NCBI GenBank assembly: GCA_903887975.1
Contig: CAISSD010000106.1
Coordinates: 1-5,371 of the forward strand
DNA from: an uncultured Legionellaceae bacterium
GTDB taxonomy: Bacteria; Pseudomonadota; Gammaproteobacteria; Legionellales; Legionellaceae
Length of the DNA: 5,371 bases
Reading direction: 5' to 3'
Part shown: piece after piece, positions 1 to 5,241 of the stretch
Numbering within the stretch: the stretch's first letter is position 1
Layout of the letters: every line of letters begins with the position of its first letter
Made by a program: the position numbers and the translations under genes
Notes under the pieces: generated by a model
Database searches by the model: none
Told to the model about the DNA's origin: nothing
The model's input: only the letters and a program-made list of their open reading frames with translations

Positions 1-873
1 ATTGGTGTGTTTGGCGAGCAATTGAATTTGATGGCTACTGGTCGCGGTTCCAAGAGTGGCAACAGCGTTATTGAAGCCATATTGTGCCAGCGTGATGACA
101 TCCATGTAGCCTTCAACCACAAGAATTTTTTCGATGTTGGTGCTGTGTTGCAAAATTTGGTGTAGACCGTAGAGTTCTTTGCCTTTTTGAAAGAGACTTG
201 TTTCGGGAGAATTGAGGTATTTAGGTTTTTGCGAGGGATCAATGCTTCGTCCGCCAAATCCTATGATACGCCCACGTGCATCGTGAATGGGAAACATAAT
301 GCGCGCCCGATAGCGATCGTAGCAACGTTGTTGATTCACGATCAACATCCCCGTGCTGATAAGGCCTTCACGTTTGCTTTTAAATTGCGCCTCAAGGGTT
401 TGCCAGCCGTCTGGTGCAAAGCCTATTTGATAGGTTTTTGCAATGTTGCCATCAATACCGCGTTGTTTTAAATAATCAACGGCTTCTGGGGCCGCGGTTT
501 TGAGTTTGGTTTGATAAAAAGCTGAAACTTGATTGAGTAGCTCGTACAGATCGGATGATTGTTTTCTGAGCATCGTTGATCCTTCACGAGGTACGCTCAA
601 GTTTAGCTTGGATGCCAAGTTTTCTATGGCATCAATAAAGCCAAGGTGTAAAAAATTCATGATGAAGCTGATGGCATTACCACTGGCACCACAGCCAAAA
701 CAGTAATAAAACTGTTTTTTGGCAATCACATTAAACGATGGATTTTTTTCTTGATGAAAAGGGCAGCAAGCAACATAACTCCCACCGATTTTTTTAAGCG
801 GAACCAAGCCATCAATCAGGGTGACGATGTCGGTTTTGTTGAGTACTTCATCAATAAAAGGTTTAGGGATCAC
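1..873 (-). CDS. dnaG: DNA primase DnaG, N-terminal half (C-terminus beyond the left edge)
   Basis: Primase synthesises the RNA primers used at the replication fork. The 291 visible codons start at GTG (873..871), giving MIPKPFIDEVLNKTDIV, which matches the usual DnaG amino end. The CHC2 zinc ribbon is complete: C37, H40, C58 and C61 within CPFHQEKNPSF and CFGCGASGN. The catalytic core follows, with the conserved basic segment ARIMFPIHDARGRIIGFGGR (residues 190-209) and the first TOPRIM motif VVEGYMDV (252-259, with the acidic residue E254). The later TOPRIM acidic residues and the DnaB-binding C-terminal domain lie outside the window; E. coli DnaG is 581 residues, so about half is present. 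The start lies 5 bases after the yqeY stop. A nearer ATG at 878..876 is out of frame and hits a stop two codons later. There is no clear Shine-Dalgarno, so weak or coupled initiation is likely. Identity is certain; the exact start is slightly less so. Confidence 0.97.
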   Translation of the reverse strand, partial: MIPKPFIDEVLNKTDIVTLIDGLVPLKKIGGSYVACCPFHQEKNPSFNVIAKKQFYYCFGCGASGNAISFIMNFLHLGFIDAIENLASKLNLSVPREGSTMLRKQSSDLYELLNQVSAFYQTKLKTAAPEAVDYLKQRGIDGNIAKTYQIGFAPDGWQTLEAQFKSKREGLISTGMLIVNQQRCYDRYRARIMFPIHDARGRIIGFGGRSIDPSQKPKYLNSPETSLFQKGKELYGLHQILQHSTNIEKILVVEGYMDVITLAQYGFNNAVATLGTATSSHQIQLLAKHTN

Positions 874-878
874 GGCAT

Positions 879-1322
879 TTAATGCAAACGCGTTTTGATG
901 AGTGCACTAATTTGACTCATGTCGGCACGACCTTGGACATGAGGTTTGATGTGGTTCATCACTTTACCCATATCGCTCATTTTCTCGGCGTTGGTGCTGA
1001 CCATGGCTTCATCAATAAGTTTTAGAATGGCTTCTTCTGATAAAGGTTCGGGAAGATAATGTTTGATGATTTCAAGCTCAAATTGTTCTTGCTGAACCAA
1101 ATCATGACGCTGTGCGGCTTCAAATTGGGCAATGGATTCTTTACGCTGCTTGAGCATTTTGTCTAAAATCAACAGTAAGCGCGCATCATCAACAATAATA
1201 CGCTCATCCACTTCAATTTGCTTGATGGCAGCGGTGATTAAACGCAGCGTACCGAGTTTTTCTTTTTCTCGAGCACGCATGGCATTTTTTAAATCAACAT
1301 CAATGTTTTCTTTGATAGACAT
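879..1322 (-). CDS. yqeY: GatB/YqeY domain protein
   Basis: This is a 147-residue protein of the GatB/YqeY family, whose domain resembles the tRNA-binding tail of the GatB subunit of glutamyl/aspartyl-tRNA amidotransferase. The free-standing protein's exact role is not settled. Family features seen are the helical start IKENIDVDLKNAMRAREK, the segment LGTLRLITAAIKQIEVDER (residues 24-42), the motif YLPEPLSEEAI (about 89-99), and the C-terminal part DMGKVMNHIKPHVQGRADMS (about 117-136), which corresponds to the usual 'MGKVM..v....kGraDg..v' signature. Length is typical (about 147-150). The ATG is 2 bases after the rpsU stop and dnaG begins 5 bases after its own stop, so it sits inside the rpsU-dnaG operon, as in many proteobacteria outside the enterics. 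No good ribosome-binding site is visible, so translational coupling to rpsU is likely. Confidence 0.95.
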   Translation of the reverse strand: MSIKENIDVDLKNAMRAREKEKLGTLRLITAAIKQIEVDERIIVDDARLLLILDKMLKQRKESIAQFEAAQRHDLVQQEQFELEIIKHYLPEPLSEEAILKLIDEAMVSTNAEKMSDMGKVMNHIKPHVQGRADMSQISALIKTRLH

Positions 1323-1324
1323 GT

Positions 1325-1552
1325 TTATTTGCGACGACGTTTGGATGCATGAGCGGGTGTGACGTCTCGGGATGTTTTTTTCAAATGACGTTTAACCGCA
1401 GCTGCTTGTTTGCGTTTGCGCTCAGCAGTTGGTTTTTCGTAAAATTCACGACGACGAAGCTCTGTTAATAAACCTGCTTTTTCACAAGAGCGTTTAAAAC
1501 GACGCAATGCGTATTCGGGGTTTTCGCCTTCTTTAACACGAATGGTGGGCAT
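1325..1552 (-). CDS. rpsU: 30S ribosomal protein bS21
   Basis: This is the small basic 30S protein near the anti-Shine-Dalgarno end of 16S rRNA, needed for efficient translation initiation. The 75-residue product contains the diagnostic block ALRRFKRSCEKAGLLTELRR followed by REFYEKPTAERKRKQAAAVK. The C-terminus is lysine/arginine rich (ASKRRRK) and a few residues longer than the 71-residue E. coli protein, with a different sequence there. The start ATG at 1552..1550 gives MPTIRVKEGE, as expected, and is served by AAGGA at 1565..1561 with 8 bases of spacing. A second ATG at 1556..1554 is out of frame. It is the first gene of the rpsU-yqeY-dnaG group and has its own strong predicted promoter overlapping the end of tsaD. 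Confidence 0.98.
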   Translation of the reverse strand: MPTIRVKEGENPEYALRRFKRSCEKAGLLTELRRREFYEKPTAERKRKQAAAVKRHLKKTSRDVTPAHASKRRRK

Positions 1553-1560
1553 TCATAATT

Positions 1561-1565
1561 CCTTG
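1561..1565 (-). promoter_or_regulatory. Shine-Dalgarno site of rpsU
   Basis: AAGGA on the minus strand lies 8 bases before the rpsU ATG (1552). It is the best ribosome-binding site on the minus strand of this window and supports the chosen start over the out-of-frame ATG at 1556..1554. Confidence 0.75.
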
Positions 1566-1592
1566 GATTGTTATGGATCTTTAAAGGTCATT

Positions 1593-1621
1593 ATTTTAGT
1601 AGGGTTATTTTTTGTCGTCAA
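1593..1621 (-). promoter_or_regulatory. Predicted sigma70 promoter for rpsU-yqeY-dnaG
   Basis: On the minus strand a -35 hexamer TTGACG (1621..1616) is followed by exactly 17 bases and a -10 hexamer TAAAAT (1598..1593). Each hexamer differs from consensus at one position and the spacing is optimal. Transcription would start near 1586, giving a leader of about 34 bases before the rpsU ATG. The -35 element lies inside the last codons of tsaD and the spacer covers its stop codon. The position, directly ahead of a highly expressed ribosomal protein gene, supports it. It is a sequence prediction only. Confidence 0.75.
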
Positions 1622-2654
1622 GCGATATTTGCATCATGCGGTCAAATAATGGCCATCGCGCACGCGTTTGGATGCTAAGGTCGACATCCTGTTCGCCTTG
1701 TAACAGATGCATGCATCCTGCATAGGCGACCATAGCACCATTGTCGGTGCAATACTCGGGTGTTGGAAAATAAACTTCTCCACCAAGGTTTGCCATGAGC
1801 GTGTTTAATTTTTTCTGTAAGGCCTGGTTGGCACTAACCCCACCGGCCACCACCAAAGTGTGTTGTTGGGTCTGTTGGAGTGCGCGTGCACATTTTATGG
1901 TGAGCGTGTCCACGACGGCGTCTTGAAATGCTGCGGCAATGGCACTTCTTGCGCTGTCATCTTGGAGGCTATTTTGCCATGCAAGTAAGGCATGCGTTTT
2001 AAGACCGCTAAAGCTAAAATCAAGCCCAGGCCTATCCACCATGGGACGTGGAAATTTGGGCAATAGCGATTTTATTCCAGGCAAAGCGTCGTCGGCAAGT
2101 TTTGCAAGCTTTGGTCCTCCTGGATAAGCAATTCCCATTAATTTTGCCGTTTTGTCGAAAGCTTCGCCCACGGCGTCATCCAGCGTGTCACCCAAAAGGT
2201 GATAATCCCCCAATGCTTTGGCTTCAATCAATTGCGTGTGTCCACCAGAAACCAAAAGGGCAATAAATGGAAAGTTTAGCGTGGGGGTTTCAAGCTTGGC
2301 GCTTAAAATATGGGCTTCCAAATGATGAACAGCCAATGCTGGAATGTTGAGTCCAAACGCCAAACTTTTGGCAAAAGAAGCCCCAGTGAGTAAAGCGCCA
2401 ATGAGACCAGGGCCTGCAGTATACGCAATGGCATTCAGTGCGTGTTTTGTGATTTTTGCGTGCTTTAAAACATCATCTGTTAAGGCCACCAAATGCTTGA
2501 TGTGATCGCGCGATGCAAGTTCAGGAACCACACCACCATAAACTTCATGAAGTTTGATTTGTGAATGAAGTTGATGCGCCAAAAGACCTTTTTCAGAGGA
2601 GTAAATGGCAATACCGGTTTCGTCGCACGATGTTTCTATGCCTAATATGTTCAT
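1605..2654 (-). CDS. tsaD: tRNA N6-threonylcarbamoyladenosine (t6A) transferase subunit TsaD
   Basis: TsaD transfers the threonylcarbamoyl group from threonylcarbamoyl-AMP to A37 of ANN-decoding tRNAs, working with TsaB and TsaE in bacteria. The 349-residue product has the ASKHA/Kae1 fold signatures: MNILGIETSCDETG (1-14), the metal-binding HHLEAH with H111 and H115, FIALLVSGGHTQL (130-142), GDTLDDAVGEAFDKTAK (155-171), VAGGVSANQAL (269-279), and TPEYCTDNGAMVAYAG (298-313), in which D304 is the expected third metal ligand. The open frame continues 26 codons upstream to 2732, but that extension overlaps the neighbouring gene and has no family similarity, so ATG 2654 is chosen. That ATG follows the upstream gene's stop by one base (TGA-T-ATG) and lacks a Shine-Dalgarno, which suggests translational coupling. 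Also known as gcp/ygjD; the old label 'O-sialoglycoprotein endopeptidase' should not be used. Confidence 0.98.
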   Translation of the reverse strand: MNILGIETSCDETGIAIYSSEKGLLAHQLHSQIKLHEVYGGVVPELASRDHIKHLVALTDDVLKHAKITKHALNAIAYTAGPGLIGALLTGASFAKSLAFGLNIPALAVHHLEAHILSAKLETPTLNFPFIALLVSGGHTQLIEAKALGDYHLLGDTLDDAVGEAFDKTAKLMGIAYPGGPKLAKLADDALPGIKSLLPKFPRPMVDRPGLDFSFSGLKTHALLAWQNSLQDDSARSAIAAAFQDAVVDTLTIKCARALQQTQQHTLVVAGGVSANQALQKKLNTLMANLGGEVYFPTPEYCTDNGAMVAYAGCMHLLQGEQDVDLSIQTRARWPLFDRMMQISLDDKK

Positions 2655-2655
2655 A

Positions 2656-3402
2656 TCAAAATAAATTATAGGTTGTGTTGATGGGATGAGGTGGCATGAT
2701 GGCCTCAATGAGTGTGGGGAATTGATGAACAATCGCTGTATGGTGGGTTTGAGCAGGCATGTGTTTTTCTTGATATTTTGAGAGCGCCATTAATTGATTT
2801 AACAGACCATGGATGCCTGTAAAGCTCCAAATGACAGTTAATATGTTTTTGGAGCAGTAATCCAAAGGCGCATGATTATGGCCCATGGGGGTGGCCAACC
2901 AGGTTTTATCATCAGCCAGTAAAGGAACATTGTGCAGCGATTGTCGTCCGCCGCAAGGTGTGGGAAATGATTCTTCCAAATAGCCCAAACGAAAATGAAT
3001 ATGGGGGCTGTCAATTTTATCCAAATCATAGGTGGTAATGCTTCTCATTTGTTCCAAACTAAAAAGAAAATTCACCGCTTCCAATTGATTCATGGGGGTG
3101 ATGTTTTTGCCTTGCATGGCGGATACAATCTGTTGTTCATTGAGTTCTGTATAATGTTGTGGAGGTACCCCAAGATTTTTTAATAAAGCTTTATAATCTT
3201 TAAATGAAGAAACATCGGGTATATTGGGGGTGGTGCAGAGCTTTGATAAAGAGTAAATTTGTGCCTCAATAAGATTTTTATAATATTCTGATGTGGGCTG
3301 AAGCTCGACTTTGGAATAGATTAAACCCAAATAGCACTGGCTCCATGGTGCGCTCGAGCTTCTGAGTACTGGAATATAAGGAAAAAATTTCATATTAATC
3401 AT
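2656..3402 (-). CDS. Stand-alone B3/4 (PheRS beta editing-like) domain protein, possible tRNA proofreading factor
   Basis: This 248-residue protein has no signal peptide and is probably cytoplasmic. I recognise it as a B3/4-domain protein: the tRNA-editing domain of the phenylalanyl-tRNA synthetase beta chain, which also occurs as free-standing proteins. The supporting pattern runs in family order: FKDYKALLKNLGVPPQHY (67-84), corresponding to 'wr.ayralGv.p..y'; an NQLEAVNFLFSLE segment (105-117), corresponding to '.plvd..N.vSl'; TTYDLDKID (123-131), the best-conserved piece; and a late VPLLADDKTWLA (159-170), followed by SKNILTVIW (184-192), resembling 't.nvlfvi'. The usual arginine/tryptophan-rich 'CRRWNWR' patch is not evident; ATPMGHNHAP (170-179) stands there. 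Editing of mischarged tRNA is inferred from the domain and is not shown. Start is ATG 3402 or ATG 3393 (M4); neither has a good ribosome-binding site. It is almost fused in sequence to tsaD, which suggests a shared tRNA-related role. Confidence 0.75.
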   Translation of the reverse strand: MINMKFFPYIPVLRSSSAPWSQCYLGLIYSKVELQPTSEYYKNLIEAQIYSLSKLCTTPNIPDVSSFKDYKALLKNLGVPPQHYTELNEQQIVSAMQGKNITPMNQLEAVNFLFSLEQMRSITTYDLDKIDSPHIHFRLGYLEESFPTPCGGRQSLHNVPLLADDKTWLATPMGHNHAPLDYCSKNILTVIWSFTGIHGLLNQLMALSKYQEKHMPAQTHHTAIVHQFPTLIEAIMPPHPINTTYNLF

Positions 3403-3425
3403 TATGTTGTTGCTTAGAGGTCGGC

Positions 3426-3431
3426 ATTATA
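3426..3431 (-). promoter_or_regulatory. Possible -10 element upstream of the B3/4 gene
   Basis: A perfect TATAAT reads on the minus strand in the 46-base gap after lolB. Transcription from it would begin near 3419, about 17 bases before the start codon. No good -35 lies at the normal distance: the sequence 17 bases upstream is TCGTAA. A perfect TTGACA (3446..3441) is present but only 9 bases away, too close to pair with it. The element lies in an ATTATAAT palindrome, so TATAAT also reads on the plus strand. Confidence 0.35.
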
Positions 3432-3448
3432 ATGGTAGTTTGTCAAAA

Positions 3449-3955
3449 TTACGAGTTAAAATGCCATGTTTTGATGAATAATTTGACGGATAAATGGTCT
3501 CCTTCAATGTGTATTTTTTGTGGAAGTTGTCCTTTTGGGGTGTTGCTGTAGGCCGGATAGCTAATTTTATAGTTATTTTGGGGTGATGATTGTGGCGCGG
3601 GTTGTCCTTGAATCCAATACAAAAGAGCATCCAGCGGCAGTTTTATCCCGGCATTTTTTTCCAATAACGTGTTGGGATCGTTGGTGATTAATTTTTTTCT
3701 GCCTTCTTCATAGGTGATGACGCCTTGTTTGTTTTGAATAAAAACCGTTTTGCTGTTGATGGGGCCAATGAGTGTGATTTGATAATTTTTTGAATTGGTG
3801 TATTGCCAGATTAAGTGCGCGGTCCATATTTTTTTGGCAGATTTAGCGGCAATAGCACCTTTTAGGGTAAAATTTTGCAAAAGGCGCGGTGTTTTGGGTT
3901 GACAGCCGTTGAGCAGGATGAAACTCATCAACAATACGAGTGTTTTGGCGTTCAT
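3449..3955 (-). CDS. lolB: Outer-membrane lipoprotein receptor LolB-like protein
   Basis: LolB receives lipoproteins from the periplasmic carrier LolA and inserts them in the inner leaflet of the outer membrane. The 168-residue precursor has a lipoprotein signal, MNAKTLVLLMSFILLNGC, with lipobox LNGC and lipidated C18; Gln at +2 fits outer-membrane sorting. The LolB beta-domain pattern follows: FTLKGAIAA (29-37), W44 and the LIWQY segment (48-52), YQITLIGPINS (58-68), TLLEKNAGIKLPLDALLYWI (97-116), and a closing PQKIHIEGDHLSVKLFIKTW (145-164). I66 in GPIN corresponds to the exposed Leu68 of the E. coli mature protein in its PLG loop. The protein is about 40 residues shorter than E. coli LolB, mainly in the linker after C18 and in the late variable region. 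ATG 3955 is chosen because it starts the signal peptide and has AAAGAG 6 bases upstream; the open frame reaching 4099 overlaps coaD. Neighbours differ from the common lolB-ispE pair. Confidence 0.85.
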   Translation of the reverse strand: MNAKTLVLLMSFILLNGCQPKTPRLLQNFTLKGAIAAKSAKKIWTAHLIWQYTNSKNYQITLIGPINSKTVFIQNKQGVITYEEGRKKLITNDPNTLLEKNAGIKLPLDALLYWIQGQPAPQSSPQNNYKISYPAYSNTPKGQLPQKIHIEGDHLSVKLFIKTWHFNS

Positions 3956-4030
3956 GGATAACTCTTTGGCGTGGTTTTTGGGATGACGATACGTTAGAAT
4001 AAGCCAATGATCAACCACAAGGCGATATTC
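3956..4030. promoter_or_regulatory. Divergent lolB/coaD intergenic region
   Basis: These 75 bases separate two divergent start codons, so promoters for both genes should be in or near them. On the plus strand TAGAAT (3995-4000) could be a coaD -10, but no good -35 precedes it at normal spacing. On the minus strand TTGATC and TATCGT are separated by 17 bases, each matching consensus at four of six positions, a weak candidate for lolB. The two candidates overlap. I see no strong operator palindrome beyond the 6-base TGATCA (4008-4013). Confidence 0.4.
4019..4022 (+). promoter_or_regulatory. Shine-Dalgarno site of coaD
   Basis: AAGG lies 8 bases ahead of the ATG at 4031. Its spacing supports 4031 as the coaD start and excludes the in-frame ATG at 4007, which would put this site inside the gene and add eight residues the family lacks. 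Confidence 0.65.
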
Positions 4031-4516
4031 ATGCAATCGATTGCCATTTATCCTGGAACTTTTGATCCCATCACCAATGGACATTTGGACATTATTCACC
4101 GTGCATCACAATTATTTTCCACCTTAATCGTCGCGGTGGCGAGTAATACTGGCAAAAAACCTTGGTTTGATTTGGCAACACGAAAAAATATGATTGAAGA
4201 AGCTTTGGGTGGGGTGCCTAATGTACGGGTGATTGGGTTTCATCATCTATTGATTGATGTGGCGCGCGAGCAGCATGCTGCGGTTATTTTGCGAGGACTT
4301 CGTGCGGTGCATGATTTTGAATACGAGTTTCAATTGGCAGGGATGAATCGAAAATTGGCGCCACATCTTGAAACCTTGTTCATTACCCCGTCTGAATCAA
4401 CCATGTTTATATCATCGAGTTTGGTTCGAGAAATTGCCTTATTGGGTGGCGATGTGGCGCAATTTGTTCCATCATGTGTGGTGCGTGCTTTTCAATCCGT
4501 CTCGCCCAACAACTGA
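4031..4516 (+). CDS. coaD: Phosphopantetheine adenylyltransferase
   Basis: CoaD catalyses the penultimate step of coenzyme A synthesis, 4'-phosphopantetheine + ATP to dephospho-CoA + PPi, in the cytoplasm. The 161-residue product is close to the E. coli length (159) and collinear with it. It has the nucleotidyltransferase motif YPGTFDPITNGH with T10 and H18, the lysine of GKKPWF (K42), LRGLRAVHDFEYEFQLAGMN (88-106 region, with R88, R91 and E99), and ISSSLVRE (127-134), the second nucleotide-binding motif. Start ATG 4031 gives MQSIAIYPGT, aligning with E. coli MQKRAIYPGT. It is the only plus-strand gene in the window, monocistronic here. It is divergent from lolB, and its last 25 bases overlap the end of the convergent plsC gene, so there is no room for a terminator between them. 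Confidence 0.98.
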   Translation: MQSIAIYPGTFDPITNGHLDIIHRASQLFSTLIVAVASNTGKKPWFDLATRKNMIEEALGGVPNVRVIGFHHLLIDVAREQHAAVILRGLRAVHDFEYEFQLAGMNRKLAPHLETLFITPSESTMFISSSLVREIALLGGDVAQFVPSCVVRAFQSVSPNN

Positions 4517-5241
4517 CGCATGGAGGCATGAACTTGGTTCATTAACACGTCTTTGTGTTCTAAGGTGTGGGTTGATGCATCGATGGGTTGTCCAATGTGT
4601 ATGTCCACCGATTGATTCAGATGATAATGAAGCGTTCGTGCCGGCAAAATACCCGAAGCGCCTCGTATGCCAATGGGGATGATGGTCGCCTTGGTTTCAA
4701 TGGCCGTGATAAAACCACCCTTTTTAAATGCGCTCAATTGACCATCGTTCGTGCGCGTGCCTTCCGGCGCCATCCAAAGCACAATACCCTGTTGAAGTGC
4801 GGTGTGAACGGCTTTTAAGTCTTTGATGGCTTGATGACGATTTTTTCGATCAATAAACGGAAATTCTCCTGCGCGCATGGCACTTCCAAACAACGGAATG
4901 CGTGAGAGCTCAATTTTGGCCAACATACGAATGCTGGTGGTGGGAAAGGCGGCAAAACTTAAAGGGATATCATAAAGGCTACTGTGATTGCACATGATGA
5001 TGGTGGGTTGGCCTTTTTGTGGTTTGACCTGATGGGGATTTTTGATGGTTAAGTGAACCCGAACCAATCTTAGAACACGCTTGGTCCAGCGCTGCATGGT
5101 CGCATCCACCCATTGTCTTGGAACTTTGCCTTGCAAGCGTTTGATGATGGCCAGAATGCAGGTGTTGGCGGTCACCGCCAGCGATGCCAAAATGATCCAG
5201 GACGTTCGTAGCAAACCTATTTTTTGGTCCGAGGGATTCAT
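4492..5241 (-). CDS. plsC: 1-acyl-sn-glycerol-3-phosphate acyltransferase (PlsC family)
   Basis: PlsC-type enzymes acylate lysophosphatidic acid at the inner membrane to give phosphatidic acid, the phospholipid precursor. The 249-residue protein has a hydrophobic segment at about residues 13-33 (probable membrane anchor), then all four acyltransferase motifs: NHSSLYD (85-91; catalytic H86 and D91), FPFIDRKNR (127-135), APEGTR (158-163), and IIPIGIRG (187-194). Length is normal for the family. The ATG at 5241 overlaps the upstream gene's TGA in an ATGA arrangement, has no visible Shine-Dalgarno, and is therefore probably translated by coupling. The TGA stop at 4494..4492 lies inside the coaD coding sequence on the other strand. 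Substrate preference cannot be read from the sequence; related family members acylate other lysolipids (for example ornithine lipid), so the gene symbol is a family-level call. Confidence 0.92.
   Translation of the reverse strand: MNPSDQKIGLLRTSWIILASLAVTANTCILAIIKRLQGKVPRQWVDATMQRWTKRVLRLVRVHLTIKNPHQVKPQKGQPTIIMCNHSSLYDIPLSFAAFPTTSIRMLAKIELSRIPLFGSAMRAGEFPFIDRKNRHQAIKDLKAVHTALQQGIVLWMAPEGTRTNDGQLSAFKKGGFITAIETKATIIPIGIRGASGILPARTLHYHLNQSVDIHIGQPIDASTHTLEHKDVLMNQVHASMRQLLGETD

Noticed and set aside
187..471. Plus-strand open frame of 94 codons
   Set aside because: It lies entirely antisense to the dnaG catalytic core, has no family resemblance, and the minus-strand reading is an unmistakable primase.
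1132..1362. Plus-strand open frame of 76 codons
   Set aside because: It is antisense to yqeY and the end of rpsU, both clearly real; the serine-rich translation is a reverse-strand artefact.
2655..2732. 26-codon upstream extension of tsaD
   Set aside because: It overlaps the B3/4 gene in another frame and precedes the conserved MNILGIETSC amino end of TsaD.
2838..3183. Small open frames of 62-63 codons within the B3/4 gene on either strand
   Set aside because: They are shadows of the B3/4 frame, without ribosome-binding sites or similarity.
3403..3448. Possible terminator between lolB and the B3/4 gene
   Set aside because: No GC-rich hairpin followed by a T-run is present on the minus strand; the short ATTATAAT palindrome is not a terminator.
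4007..4030. Upstream in-frame ATG for coaD
   Set aside because: It adds eight residues absent from the family and would place the AAGG ribosome-binding site inside the gene.
3956..4099. 48-codon upstream extension of the lolB frame
   Set aside because: It would overlap the coaD start and bury the lipoprotein signal peptide, which must be at the amino end.
4368..4818. Plus-strand open frames of 104 and 76 codons overlapping coaD and plsC
   Set aside because: They are out of frame with coaD or antisense to plsC and show no recognisable domain.
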